64,000 nucleotides of DNA from Vespula vulgaris (GCF_905475345.1 NC_066598.1:2802501-2866500), one strand, 5' to 3'; shown: positions 41,341 through 55,371, numbered from the stretch's first letter. The notes: generated from the letters alone by a model not told the origin. Made by a program: numbers and translations.

Positions 41341-42260
41341 ATCGATCGTTCTCGTCTTTATCGAGACGCGATCGACATGAATTCGTAAATAAAAATGATG
41401 TCTATCCAATGAATATATTCATTATATATTTTTTTTTATTATTGAAGAATAACTATTTTTAAGATCTCGATCATTCGATTTTTTTCTCGAAATTAAAACT
41501 TGTAAATATATAGCGATAGCTGACTAATGACTTTTTGTCGACAATCTTTATATATTCCTCCCTTCTTTCATACTCTGACCTCTCTCTCTCTCTCTCTCTC
41601 TCTCTCGCAATATTTCCTACTACCGTTTTGAAGGAAGCTCAGAATAAAAACGAGCGATTATAAATATTTCAAGCACTTTTTATTACCATCTCTCGTTTCG
41701 CACGGGCCACAGCTGCTTCGTCCAAGCAGGTAACGTCCGGCCATTCGTTAAATAAACGGCTTGCGTCCTCCTCTCAGCCGTATTAAAATCAAAAGCTTTG
41801 GGAAACATGTCTCTTTTTCTATTTTTTTTCTTCTTTTTTTATGTCTTTTTCTAACCAAGAAAGGGGCAATTCGCAAAAAGGACATAGGAGTCTAGGTGGT
41901 TCTCGTTTAAGCCGACGGATACAATTTGCTTCCCGTTTATTTCTACTCATCCACTTAGTTACATATAGAAATAAACGAGTGATAGATAAAAAAGAACGAA
42001 AAGAATAAAGAAAGAACAAGGAACAAGAGACAAGAGAAACAAAAGGAAAAAGAAACAGGAACGAAGAAAAAAATGGACATATTTTCATATCGTAACGAAT
42101 ACGATATCATTTCTAAGGATGATTCATAAAAATATGAAATAGAATTCTCCTCTTCTTTGCAACGTCCTTCAATTTCTCTCTTGTATCTCGTTATAGTTTC
42201 TTCGCGTACATTCGTTAAAATGAAGAAAAGGTAAAGGTTTTTAGAACAGAATGAACGGAA

Positions 42261-42340
42261 AATAACAACGACAACAATAGCAACAACAAGAACAAACAAC
42301 AATAACAATAATAATAACAACGACAACAACAACAACAATG
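42261..42340. repeat. (AAC)n/(AAT)n trinucleotide array
   Basis: Degenerate ACA and ATA units. Confidence 0.92.
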
Positions 42341-43984
42341 AAAATAAGAACGACGGGAGCTTCGGAGGTAATGAGCATCGCAAGATATCTATATGAAACC
42401 TTCATTCCCATGGGATGAGGAGAAGAGGAAGAAGAAGATAGAGGGTTCTTGAAGGATCCTCCGGTAAGGTCATGCATGTATGGATGTAATGCGGAGAACG
42501 TTCGAGGTCCAGCGATTCCCTGATGGCCTTCTGCAATGCTCTCTGCGCTATCCTACTCTCGTACTTTCCCCGTGCGCCAAATTAATTCTTGACTTTTTCT
42601 ACAAATCCGCCCAAGCTATCTTCAAAATCCCATGACAGTTTCTACAAGGGAATCTTAAAAGGAAAAAAAAAAAAAAAAAAAAAAAGAAATTTGTAGAAGA
42701 GAAAAAAAGAGAAAGAAAAAAGGAATGACAACGTAAAGAAAGACGAATAAATTGGTCACGATTATTCGATTATTTCTTATTGCATTTTCCCTACCTAGTT
42801 TTTTAAAAGAGAAATACATATATGTATATATATATATATACACGATATAGTCATAGCATGGATCGTAAGAAACGTCGTTGAAACGGTCTATTAAATGTTT
42901 AAAACGTTTGTCTGACAGTTTTACGAACTACTGAGAAAGAAAAGAGACCGTTAGAATATTTATAGTCCCTATGACATTTATTATCCGTAACCTACTCTTT
43001 TCAAATTTGTTTCTTAAATCTTTAATAAACAATTAAAGAGATTGCAAAGATATTTTGTTAATCATTTTCTTTTCTTTTTTTTTAAGAATAACGAACATTC
43101 CAATTAGAAATGTAATGATTAGAAAAATTCTTTTGGAATTTCTTGTTATTTAAACCGTAAAATAAGACAGAGAGATTGTAGAATCTAATGCTTACTCTAC
43201 TTTCGTTCTAACAATTCGCTGAAATCCTAGGAAATCCCGATTCGCATGGTCGAGCGAACGAGTCCTTCGCAAATATCACCAAGGGACTATCTTGGTGACA
43301 GGAGATTTGTACTCTGCCAGCGAGACGTCTGAATTACGAAGAGCTTTCGGTCCCAAATAAGACGTTCTCGCTAATATCGCTATTTCCTTGATTTCTAACT
43401 CGTCGTACCATCAATTTAATACTCTATTTCTTTTACGATATCGGATTAAACAATAACATTGAGTATCATATATATAAAAAAAAAAGTTTCATTCGATTTT
43501 CGTAAGTTAACGCTCATGTTTAAAGTTTAAAGTCTCACAGATCCTGCAATTTCCGTGTGAAAGATATATTATAATACTCTTCTCGCGCTTTTCATTTTAA
43601 CCATATGGCGTCGCGAATACGAATTTCTGAGCTTTCTCAATATCCTTCCGGAGTCAGCCGCTGCGCATGGGAAACGTCTTAAGCGTCCCGAGTGGATATT
43701 AGGGTAGAAGATCTTCTACGATATAATGATCTTCTAGAAACTTCTAACTAAAGTTTATTAAGATGTTGAGGGGATGTGTCCTTGTCTGCGTTAATGGCTT
43801 TACCAATTGTTCCGAGATCTTCCAAATAATTTTAGTAATAACGTATTATTCGATGTAACGTAACTTTGTCTTCTTTTTCCTTTTTTCTTTCTTTCTTTCT
43901 TTCTTTTTTTCTTACAAATAATTTTCAACCAAATCCATAAGAACGAGATGCAGTTATTTATATAATTGTTTTTATACATAAGAA

Positions 43985-44010
43985 TTGTGTGTGTGTGTGT
44001 GTGCGCGTGC

Positions 44011-44047
<37 letters not shown>

Positions 44048-44048
44048 A
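43985..44048. repeat. (GT)n(TA)n compound microsatellite
   Basis: A GT run interrupted by GCGCGTGCG, then TA. Confidence 0.95.
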
Positions 44049-44740
44049 ATGGGATATTAATATGAAAGATGTTTAGGCACGTGCTACGAAGCGAATTTGT
44101 AGAGAGAATTTCACGCTAATCTGGATCTATCGTAACGACAAAGGAGTGCGAGCAATGCATCAGGCTACATAATTCCAATTGCTAACGAGACGGACCGGTA
44201 TCCCACCAGCATGATGAGAACACGCTTCAACAGACAAAATCGTCAGAGCCTACTACTAGCCTATCGCCCGTGTCTACCCATTCGCACGTAAATCCAACGA
44301 ATGCTTTGTGGAATCAATATCTCAATCATGTTAACTGTCAAGATAACGTTGATGCCGCTTCCCTTCTCTGATCGAAATTTACAGGAATGACCTTTCATTA
44401 ATTGGCTTCATCTAATTATATCATTGAAAATTAACTCGAATATTAATAAAAATTATTTCTCCTTTCTTTTTTCTTTCTTCCTTTCTTCCGTTTTCTTTAT
44501 TTCTTTCCCATTTCCTTTTTCCAATATAATCCGCGTAAAGTTCTATCCTTAGAAATAATTTTTATTAAAATCATGTTTTAAACTTTTACAAAAAATCGTA
44601 TCACTCTTTGCCTGCGGCTCGTTTTTATGTTGGAAGGAAATATGAAAAATTGTAGAAAAGAACGTAGTCTTGAGAAATTCGAAAGAGGAACGTGAAGGTG
44701 TCAACGTCAGAAGTGCTGCTTCACGGAAGAAGAAAATGCA

Positions 44741-44830
44741 AAAAGAGAGAGAGAGAGAGAAAGAGAAGGAGAGAGAGAAGGAGAGAGAAAGAGAGAAAGA
44801 GAGAAAGAGAAAGAGAGGAGAGAGAGGAAA
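44741..44830. repeat. (GA)n purine tract, about 85 bp
   Basis: GA and GAAA units with GGA interruptions. Confidence 0.93.
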
Positions 44831-47800
44831 CGAAGAACGGAGTTGAACGGTACTCTCGCGATTTACAAGGACGCGTGACGTTTCGTACACCCTTGCTGAA
44901 TTGCAATGAAAGACTAAGAGACAAAGATAGAGATAGATAGATAGAGAAAGAGAGGGAGAGAGAGAGATAGAGAATTAACAGCAGGTTCTTGAGCGATTAC
45001 TCCACTGCGTGCCATCCTCATACTCGCTTCTCTAACTCAGAAGTCTCTAGTCGCGCTATTACAACTGCCTGTTCCTATTCGGTGGTTTTGTGATGGTACG
45101 TGACGATCTTCCAATGTTCTAACCAACCCTTGGAGTAAAATTAGCAGCGGAGTTGTAAAGTCGAGCTACGGTTTACTACTATTTAATGCTTTCAATAATC
45201 TACACACGTTCAGTCTCTAACTTCGATCCATGTATTTTCCTAAAATATATAATTTTAACTATATTATGGTTACAATAATCGTCCAAACGGGGAAACAAGA
45301 GTTAACTCATTTAATAAAATAAATCCGATCGTTAAGAGTTAATTCGCTTGTTAACGGATAATCAATCTTTTTTTTCTTTCTTTCTTTTTTTTATATATAA
45401 AGAAAAAAAAAAGAAAACTTCAGACGATTGACCAAATCTTAAGCTAAAGGACAAATTCTTTTCTATTCGGATATAAGAAATTTAACTGGCTAAGACTGAC
45501 GGCAAAGCTCTTATTTTTCCTGATACCGTTGCTACTATTTTATACGCGAGACTTTTATGCTCCTCCGTAAACCGAAACGCGCCGTATTTCGAAAGTTTCA
45601 CGAAAACGATTTATAGCACACTGGTGATACGATGTAAATCTCGGTGTCTTATCCCGCAAACGTTTTTCACCTATCCTACGGCATTATAAAAAATAAATTT
45701 CGTTTTTAGTCCCTATAAACTATTACACGTTAGAAAAATACGAACAAAAATTTATTATCAGATAGTTATATGAAAATGGAAAGGAAAAAGAAATTTATCG
45801 ATAACGGATGGACGAGTTAAATGAATACGATTGAAAAGCAGCGGCTCGTACTGCATTTTCGTTTGACATCTGTGAAAAAATTAGTGTGTTGTGCGGTCAA
45901 AAAAAAAAAAGAAGAAAAAAGAGAAAAAGGAAAAAATAGAGAGAGAGAGAAACAGACAGACAGACTGAGGGGGAGAGAGAGGAAGAAAAGAGAAATAAAT
46001 AAATAAATAAAAAATAAAGAAAACAAATGGAATCGCATGCAACTGCATAATAACGTACACACAACGGTTAAATTATCCATCACTCGAAATATTGGCAACG
46101 AATGTATACACATACACACACGCACGTATATACAGCTATATAAAATCAACTGAACCGAATCCCCCGAAATAAACTCGGTAAAGCGTGGCCGTTTTCTCTT
46201 TCCATTTTTCTGCGATACCATTTCATATGACAGAACATAATTTTGACCAAACGTTTCGAACGATTTGTATTTATTTACAAACGGTGATTCAAGCTTTCCC
46301 CATGACCATTTTCTACGAATATTCGGATAATCAATGATTTATTACTATGCTGAAACGAAAGTGATTACTATAGTGACTTTGCAATTATTATTTATTCCAA
46401 AGTCTTACCTATATTTTTTTTTATCTACAAGATCATAACGAAATGCAAAATATTTTCAAATAGTAAATGCCTGTGTGGAATAGATATAGAAAGAAATATA
46501 GAAATGAAAAATAAAATAGAATAAAATAAAATAAAATAAAAAATAAAAAAATATATATAATACACACGAGGGTGAAAGTGCAATGACGCAACGACGAACG
46601 TTCGTTCCGGATGAAACTGTAGTAATAAATAAAAAGTATTGTTGCTCTCCTATGGCTGAAATGGACGAAGAATTCCTCTTCCCTTTTTTTTCTTTGCAGG
46701 ATTGTAGTGTTTATTGGTCTTGTTTCGCGGGCATAAATAATGCTGGCTCACCGCTGGAAGCTCGTAGACTGTTCTTTCTACAAAACTGTATCCTCTCTCT
46801 CTTTCTCTCTTTCAGTTTGTAACCAGTGGATCGTAAAGCTGCTTCCACACTCGCTAACTCGACCGTAACCTTGCGTTAAGTCTTTCCAGTCGCTAAGTCG
46901 ACTAGCATGGAGGGGTCGTGCCTGAGTAAAGACATCCCTGATAAATTCCTTAAATTCTACGACGACGCGTTTAAGATATAAACGAAGGAAAAGTATAAAG
47001 AAGTAGAGATTTTTCGCTGGACATAAAAGTCAAAGATAAGATTACGTGCATCGTTGAACAAAAGAAGAGCTCTTTGACCTTATAAGAAAATGAAAGATGC
47101 AATTGCCAGAGAAGAAATTTCCTATTTCGACAAATCCTGATCTGTCTTATCGATTGAGAATTTCCAAGGATTATTGCTCGGTCAACCATGTGATCAAGCA
47201 AGTTCGATCGTTATTTTCTATGAAAAAAGAAAAAAAAAGAAAAGGAAAAGGGAGAAAGAAAAAAGAAAAGCTTCTATATCTGCATCTATCTACTTGTTGT
47301 AAAGAACTTTGACCTATATAAAGTTAAATAAAATCAATCGATTTCTCATACTAATTTTCAATCCATAAATTATAGTTATATAAATCCTTTATTTTTGAAT
47401 ATAATTCAACGATCTTTTCTTCGTATTCCCCTGTCACCATTCTCATATTCTTTTGAATTATTGCTTCGAACTTTATCGAGAATTGCAATCAGCTATACTT
47501 TATTCACTCGGGTTTGATTCTAGGCCAACTATTTCTAACGAAGAGGCAGAGCACGAAGACGAAGCATCGGCTTCGATTAAAGTTAAGTGCATTCTAGTGT
47601 ACTTGTTTACATCGTAAATATCACGATAAACGAATCATACATTTGACAAGAACTTATTAAAGAAATAACGTCGAAATAAATTAATTAATTTAGCACGATG
47701 AACAAAACAATAATTTATTTTCGTAATAATTCAATCGTTAATTCTCTTTTTACTAATGACTCAACGTTATATTTTCTCAACTGAAGAGAAGACAATTGAA

Positions 47801-48124
47801 AAAAAGGAAGAAAAAAAAAAGAAAAAAGAAAACAGCTCGCAATAATTTAATTTCATTTCTTAACAAACGTTCATTACGTAATCATTTCGAATGATTTAAC
47901 TGGCAGTAATTACAGTTATTATTATGGAATTTCGATAAAGTCGAAACGTGTATCGTGATTGGTCTGTTGAAGTAGAGAATTTCTAGGACAATTATGAGAT
48001 AATTACTCCTTTCTCGAAAGTAAGAATTTCCCTAGCACGAAGCTGCTTTGAAGGGGAATTTTACACCTCCCTTCCTTCCCTTTTCCTTCTCTCATTCCCT
48101 TTCTCTTTCTCTTTCTCTTTTACC

Positions 48125-48160
<36 letters not shown>

Positions 48161-49827
48161 ACCTTCTCTTTCCAGGCAATACGGATATGCACTTTCGTTC
48201 AAAATGAGTCTAATAGCAGCCTCGTCCAATCCAACGCACTCACGCTAGAAGTCAGTTTTGCTCATAGGTATTGTGGTTATGACGTTCTATCGATCCCATC
48301 TAGTTTTCTTTCTTTATTTTTACTTCTACTTTTCCTGTTATCTCTCTCTCTTACTTTTTCATATCGCACCAATTCTACTCGTAAAGAAAAATTTTTGCGA
48401 TAATGAATAAATAAAAAGATGGTCAATATCATTCGTTGATTGAAATGAATTCTATTTTTAATAGATCACATAGATCTCAATTATCTACTTAAAATAGAAA
48501 ATTATGCAACGAACTTATATCAGGAAAACGTGTTCCCTTGAATACTTTAAAAAGATCCTCCGTACTCTCTTCAATCAAAGCAACAAGATAAAGTCGAATA
48601 TCATTCGGAAGATTTTCTTCAAACTATCTACTTCCTCTTATCCTTCTTAAACTTTTGGACGATCTTATCATCCTCTTTCGTAACGAGTTAAACTTATTCG
48701 AAAACAAGAAGAGGCAAACATAAACTCGATTGTATTCTTTAGAGACAACGTCCATTAAAAATTTCGATTCTCTTCCATCGTGATTAATAGTCATCTTGCT
48801 TCGAGTTGGTGATAAAAAGGAATAATAGAAAAATAAAGAAAGAGAGAAAGAAAGAAAGAGAGAGAGAGAGAAAGAAAAGAAAAGATGGGATCGAACAAAC
48901 AGGAATTCGGTTCATCGCCTTCTTCCTCCATAAACTACGCGATCTTTCGTCTCATCCTCTCAAACATCGCGAAAAAGGAGAGGTCTTTAGATTCTCCAGG
49001 GTTTGCGTGCACCTTTGACCTATTTCTGACCTCTTCCGATCGGAGCCAACGAAATAAAGATAGAAGTGAGAAAAATGCATCTTCTGTCGACTGAATTCAT
49101 GAGAACATACATATACAATCCAAATGAGGAAAAAAAGGATAGAGAGATGTCAAATAAAAATTCATTTTTTCTTTCACTTTCTTTCCCTCTCTCTCTCTCT
49201 CTCTCTCTCTCTATTTTTTTTCCTTTATCCAAGAGATTATATTATGTGAATTAAGAAGAGATTAATAAATACGAGTGAGAAATATAAATATAAATAGAAA
49301 TATTTTTTATTATCTCTATAATTGTCTATAAAAATTCAATAAGAATTTGAAATATTGATCGAACGAATAAAAACGAAAGAATATAGAAGGAAAAATCATA
49401 AAACTTCTATTTTTACTATTTCAAGGAATGAAAGTGAGGACCGTAAAGAAATCTTCTAAATATAAAATGCAAAACATTTTGCGGTTACCGTTTTCTTCTT
49501 TTTGTTTACGATTTCACCCACTTTTCTTCTTTACCAGGAAAGCCTACGTGATCTTTTTCTCCATCCCCGTTTACCACGCGAAACGATAAAAATGTGGGAC
49601 TAGGACAAGCATATTTTAATTTACCATGAAAACGACGCTAACTTTATCTTTTTTCTTTCTGTTACCTACAAACCAACGTCTTTTCCATCTACTCTTTCCT
49701 TTGTATCCTTTACTATTTCTTATTTTCCTTTTCTCTCTATCTCTATCTTCATTTCTCTCTTTCTCTCTTTCTCATATTCTGCTCGTTCTCGCAGCTGCAC
49801 TATTCAAGCTGGCTTTCTCCTCTCTCT

Positions 49828-49833
<6 letters not shown>

Positions 49834-49869
<36 letters not shown>
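49834..49869. repeat. (TA)n microsatellite
   Basis: A perfect TA run preceded by a CT-rich stretch. Confidence 0.94.
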
Positions 49870-49871
<2 letters not shown>

Positions 49872-50362
49872 ACTCTCTATTTCTTTGTGTGTATTGTCGC
49901 TCCTAACAAAACGAGCGAGTATTTTTACCATACTGAAATTGCAATTTTAATAAGGAAACTGTTATAAAACAGATAACGCAGAGAAAGAAAGCAATCAATT
50001 TTTTTTGTGTTCTTTCTCTTGTTCTTTTTTTATTTTTATTATTATTATTATTAAATTACCCTCAAGCAACGAAACCGTTCGTTTTCAAACACAATTTTCT
50101 ACGATAAATATCGTTTTATTTCGAGTGTTATTCCATTAGAAATCGATCGTTAAATCTTACGTACACATTTACAAAGTAATTCTGATTCATTAATAGATAG
50201 ATATCCATTTTCATTCGATCTATTTTTCGCCATTCTTGTTTCACGTATGTTTAGCACCGTCTTTGAACGAGATGTTTACTCTTTTACTTTCTTCCTACGA
50301 AAGCTTCTTTCTACCCATTAAAACGAAACGTATTAAAGAAAGAAAAAAGATAAACTGAAGAA

Positions 50363-50365
<3 letters not shown>

Positions 50366-50415
<50 letters not shown>
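50366..50415. repeat. Perfect (GA)n microsatellite, 50 bp
   Basis: An uninterrupted GA run. Confidence 0.96.
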
Positions 50416-50418
<3 letters not shown>

Positions 50419-51046
50419 GAAAAGTGTTTTGCTTAAATTACAGGAACGGACTTAACTTCGCCGATAAAAATAAGCTACGATCAGGATACCATCAGCCATA
50501 TCGAGCATTCCGACGAGCTCGAAGAAGAAATTTAAATACCTCTTAAGAATGTATTTCTTCTTTTTTTTTTGTCTTTTCCTTTTTAATTTGCTAAAGAAAC
50601 GCATGGAAAATTACGAAAAGGAAAAGAAAAAAGAAAAAGAAAGAAAAAAAACCTGTAAGAACTTCTCGCCGATCGTTTCCCTTTACATTTTACATTTTAC
50701 ATCGCGTCGAGTCAAATTTATTTTTATCTCGCTATCGTAAATGATCGATAAAGTATCAAATAATCGATAAAGATTACTTCAAAGAAATTTCGAAGATGAA
50801 CGATCGATACCTTTAATCAAGCGAAACACGTTGACTACTACTTTTCGGAAGAACAAACGTAAGTCGGTAGGAAGAAAAGAATGAAGGAGAAGTTTCGTCT
50901 ACTATACCGCTGGTTTCTCTACGAAGAGTCAAGTTCCGAAACTCGAACTACATTGCGATAATTAGAGACTGTTTCGTGGAACGAAGAGGGTTTAAGTTTC
51001 GAGTAACTTCACCGACTGACTCATCCTATTCCCTTTCCTACTCTTT

Positions 51047-51078
<32 letters not shown>

Positions 51079-51727
51079 CATTTTCTATACGTTTCAGTCA
51101 TTCTCTTTGGTTCTATCTATCCACCTATACTTCTGTCTCACTCTTACTTTCTCTCATATACCAAATGCAGTTTCCTTAAAAGCCACTGGCATAAGCGTCT
51201 CTCTCTCTCTCTCTCTCTCCCTCTCTCTTTCTCTTTTATTTTTAGAATTGTTTTCAATACAAGAGTACGGAAGTTAATAATGCTTTAAACCAGCTGAATT
51301 ATATCTCAGCTCGACCAGATGGAGAAACTTTTCAGAGACGAAGAACGTTCCCTCCCTTCCTTCTCCCTCTCTCGCCCTATCTTTCTCTTTCTCATTTATT
51401 CTCCCATTCTCGATCTCTGTTTCTCCGTGTCAATCGTAGAAAGCCAGGTTACTTTCGTCTCTCTTCTAATTCTTCCTTCCCTTTCTTTCTTTCTCTCTCT
51501 TTCTCTCTCTCTCTCTCTGTCTCTTCTCTGTCTCTGTCTCATTTGGCTCAGTTACTTTCATTTAAAAATTAATTAGAAAGAAACTTCTCGAGGAAACTTG
51601 AATGCTATGGTAGATGGGTAGCTAAGCCAGGCATCGACTTATCGAGGAAAGCTAGTTCAAGCTGCTTTCTTTCGTTGTTAATTTCTATGAAAAGAGATTT
51701 TTCTCTTCTTTTTCATTCTTTTAAGCA

Positions 51728-51728
<1 letters not shown>

Positions 51729-51763
<35 letters not shown>

Positions 51764-51816
51764 ATTTCGAATATAATGGTGAATATAATACGCGATAAAT
51801 AATAATTGTTTAACTT

Positions 51817-51859
<43 letters not shown>

Positions 51860-51877
51860 CTCGCTCTCGCTCTCTTT
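51729..51877. repeat. Two neighbouring (CT)n microsatellites
   Basis: CT runs at 51729-51761 and 51819-51856; the second ends in (CTCTCG)n units. Confidence 0.95.
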
Positions 51878-52624
51878 CTGTTCGAGAGGAGCTAGCCACT
51901 TGCTTTTAGTACTCATAAAAGTCAAACATTTGGTACTTTCTGCCGTTATAGAACCATGAAGAAGAAGTCGAGAGATTCCATCGTGCGAACTCTTTTCTAT
52001 TTCATCTCGTCTCTCTCGCTCCTCTTCATTCTCCTCTTCCTTTCTTCTTCTTCTCTTTCTCTTTCTCTTCTGTTTCATTCTATTTGCCGTTTCCTTCTCC
52101 TCTCTTTCCTTCGCTCTCTATACCTCTTTCATTTTACGCTCGCGATGTTTGCATCTATAAGAAATATCTCGGGCGAAAAATTCACGGAAATAAATCAGAC
52201 AGTACACATATACAGATTTACTTTTCTCTCTCTCTCTCTCTCGTTCGTTCTTTCTTTCTTTCTTGCTTTCTTTCCTTCTTTCCATTATTTCTCGACTCTT
52301 CTACAAACTTTTCCTCTTCGCCATCGTTGACGAATAAAGAATGATTCACAAGAGACAAAAGAATTTCGATATCGTATGATCGATAGATCGAGATCAACGA
52401 TTATCTAAAGCGAAATTTGAAATGATCCGATTGATATTGCATCGGATTTTACGACGTAAAAGTAAATATATTCCATCATCCGGCGTATAAAGAAAAAAAA
52501 AAAAAAAAAAAAACGAAAGAGAAAAAGGAAAAAGAATTTTTTTTTTATACGGGAAAATTTTTACCCAACGAACGGAGTACTAGGATATATTATTTTCTCG
52601 GACGAACGATTTAAACAGGAAAAT

Positions 52625-53210
52625 TACCAGAGAAAGTGGTAAAGCCGAATATTTGGTCGGACGAACAATTTTAGGAAAACAGAGCAAGTGATAGAGCTGA
52701 CTATATGACCCGGCGAAGGACTTCGGAAAAAGAGGCAAGTAGTAAAACCGAGTTTATAGTCGGACGAACAATTTTGAGAAATGGAGAAAGTAGTATAACC
52801 GAGATTTTGGTCGGACGGTAATTTCTCGCCCATGGGGAAAGTAGTACAGCCGAGTTTTTGGTCGAACATCGATTTTTGTCGATGGAGGAAGTGGTACAAC
52901 CAAGTTTTTGGTCCGACGACGATTTTCGCCGATGAAGGAAGTAGTACAACCGAGTTTTTGGTCCGACCTCGACTTTCACCGATGGAGGAAGTAGTACAAC
53001 CGAGTTTTTGGCCGGTCGTTGATTTTCATCGATGGAGGAAGTAGTATAACCGAGTTTTTGGTCCGACATTGATTTCACCGATGGAGGAAGTAGTACAACC
53101 CAACTTTTGGTCAAACATGGATTTTCATAGATCGAGCAAGTAATACAACTAAATTTTCGATCCAACATCATTTTTCATTTTGGAACAAGTAGTACAACCA
53201 AATTTTCTTG
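52625..53210 (+). repeat. 50-bp minisatellite in copy 2 (about 11-12 units)
   Basis: Unit starts are spaced 50 bp apart: the motif GTAGTACAAC or a close variant begins at 52891, 52941, 52991, 53041 and 53090. The central units are the most alike and the outer ones more diverged, as expected of an array homogenised in its middle. Confidence 0.87.
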
Positions 53211-53442
53211 TAGATATTTTTTTTAATTATAATTAAAAATTAATTTATAATTAATTAACTGCAGATCTCCAAGGAGTATAAGTCAATAATACAATTTGAC
53301 TCGAGTATAAATAATAGAATTGTTTATAAAATAAATTATAAACAATTTGATTAATTATATGTAAATTAAGCAAAAAATGGATTATGCTTTCTCTGTATAT
53401 ATAATACTACTTTGGTAAAAAATGTGAAAAAAATTTTTTATA

Positions 53443-53860
53443 GTCAATTGTTTATAACAATTTGTTTATAACAAATCAAATATTTATTATCGATACGATG
53501 AAGAAAATGTAAAAACTTCGTCTTTAAAATGAACGAAATTATTAACTCGATTATTAATATAATTGTTATAAACAATTTGTTTATAACAATTTATTTATAA
53601 CAATTTGTAACAAATGGAATGTTTATTATCGATATGACGAAGAAAATATAAAAATTTAGTCTTTAAAGCGATAATTTGAATGAAATTATCTATTAACTCT
53701 ATTATTAACAAATAATTGTTTATAACAATTTGTTTATAACAAATTAAATGTTTATTACTAATATGACGATAGAATGTATACATTTTTAATTTTAAACTTT
53801 CAATTTGAACAAAATTGTTTATATAAAATTTTTGCACTAAATTGTTTATAACAAATGCTT
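53443..53860 (+). repeat. AT-rich tandem block of about 130-bp period, copy 2
   Basis: It has the same organisation as the block at 20865-21280: three diverged units with TTGTTTATAACAA motifs. The short minus-strand frames that cross both blocks give similar AT-rich peptides because the DNA is homologous. They are not evidence of a gene. Confidence 0.7.
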
Positions 53861-53899
53861 AAATTGTTAATTAGAATCTAATAATAAGATAGACAAAAG

Positions 53900-54205
53900 T
53901 TTAAACTTTAAAATGAACTTTATTTCAAGTTTCTACGACTCTTAGTTCCGAAGATATTCACATTAAAAAAAAACAGCTGTTTTTTGACCTACATAATTCC
54001 ATTTAAATGGGATTGACACAGTGACCTACATAAATTCCAAGAAATTACGCAAGCAGCTGATCGTAGTAAAAGCTTTTTACTACGACTCGTAATCACGTGA
54101 CTACTCACACCATGTGCTTCATAATTATGAATGGAAAATTTCAAATTGATATATCTTCGGAACGAAAAATCGTAGAGACTTGAAACAAAGTTCATTTTAA
54201 AGGGT
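53900..54205. repeat. Inverted arms inside composite repeat copy 2
   Basis: It has the same inverted pair as copy 1: TTTCAAGTTTCTACGACT on the left (about 53925) and GTAGAGACTTGAAA on the right (about 54170). The central spacer is also conserved, including CAGCTGTTTTTTGACC. Confidence 0.8.
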
Positions 54206-54780
54206 AAACTACCCTCTTTCCAGCTACATACTTCGATACTATCGATATAATAACATCGATTTTGTAGATTTCGTGTAAGCGTATATACGTAAAGTGAACA
54301 ACTTTTGGAATGCATGCCCTTTAATAAAGAACTTTGAAACGACGAAAAACTTTCTTTACGATTAAACTGAAGTTCGATTGATCGTTGAAACGTAAGAAGA
54401 TGAGATTAGTACGTTCACCAACGGTTAACAAGCGATGGGAACATTTTATTAAACTATCCACGACTTCCTTCAACAAGAAACAGGTATACACATCTTCTCA
54501 GTCTACAGGAGTTTCACAGCGGGTTTTGGAAAATGAATGGGCGAAGACCAGGAGCAGGATTTTCCGGCGTACGCTTGACAATGCGAGGAATTTAAAATGG
54601 AGTGGAGGAAGTCGAATAGGTTGCCGACCTGCTGCTGCACGACGAACTCTCTCTCCCTCTCTATCTCTCTCTCTCTTTATTTCTCTTTCTCTCCTCACAC
54701 CATACGAACGAAGACGGAACGAAGGAAACGAACGCAGTCCTGTAGATGAAGGTGTGGAGAGATTGTGGAATGTGGAATGC

Positions 54781-54847
54781 GATGGAAGAGAAAGAAAGAG
54801 AGAGAGAGAAACGAAATCTTCTGAATTATTCATTTCGACCAGATGGT

Positions 54848-54881
<34 letters not shown>

Positions 54882-54975
54882 GAGAAAGAAAATGATCGAA
54901 TAGAGAGAAAGAAAGAGAGAGAGAGAGAGAGAGAGAGCAAAAAAGAGAGAGAAAGAGGGAAAAAGAGAAAATAAA
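54781..54975. repeat. (GA)n purine-rich tracts beyond composite repeat copy 2
   Basis: Several GA runs (about 54795-54810, 54848-54879 and 54915-54938) are joined by purine-rich sequence. This mirrors the GA array beyond copy 1 at 22016. Confidence 0.92.
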
Positions 54976-55308
54976 AAGTGTGAAAAGAACGAGCGCAATC
55001 AGTGAGGGCCAACGTTCGGTTAATTCGTGTTTCGTGTCCCTTTTTGTGCTCGGGACACTGACGGAAGAACGAGATAGTTAATCATAGTGTGTTCCCGCTC
55101 ATTCTCTTCCCCTCTCACTCTCTTTATACCTTCCTCCTACGTTGGACGAACGAAGAACGAGAGAGGAATCACAAAAGGAGGCCACCACGCTTTACGACAC
55201 AACGAAGACGTAGCTGTGACTGGATACTAGACCTTAACCACGGAAATTGGAAACGTACCGTGAAGAGAATACGAATATTTGTGCCTTATAGTCTTCTATG
55301 GTGACACT

Positions 55309-55371
55309 AGTAGTAACTGTAGTAGTATCAATAGTAGTAGTAATAGTAGTAGTAGTAGTAGTAGTAATAAG
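55309..55371. repeat. (AGT)n trinucleotide array
   Basis: AGT units with ATC and AAT interruptions. Confidence 0.93.

Larger units (their letters stand above)
52625..54470 (+). repeat. Composite dispersed repeat, copy 2
   Basis: This is the second copy of the element at 20205-21880, in direct orientation about 32.4 kb away. It is slightly longer because its minisatellite has more units (52625 to about 53210). The AT-rich block covers about 53280-53870 and the inverted-arm module about 53880-54470. The right end matches copy 1 down to TTTTATTAAACT and ACGACTTC, after which the sequences diverge. Minus-strand open frames over the minisatellite are translations of the 50-bp repeat, not a protein family I recognise. 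It has no recognisable transposase or reverse transcriptase. Confidence 0.85.

Noticed and set aside
52701..53171. 156-codon minus-strand open frame with repeated Thr-Ser-Ser and Asp-Gln-Lys-Leu motifs
   Set aside because: It is the translation of the 50-bp minisatellite. The unit is not a multiple of three and the matching region of copy 1 is not open in the same way.
52625..53210. Regular 50-bp spacing suggesting a CRISPR-like array
   Set aside because: The units are tandem and diverged along their whole length, with no constant-repeat and unique-spacer pattern, and the genome is eukaryotic.
54385..54903. 172-codon plus-strand open frame next to composite repeat copy 2
   Set aside because: It begins inside the repeat and ends in a GA tract (Arg/Glu run). 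The middle resembles no family I know, and no splice or start context supports it.
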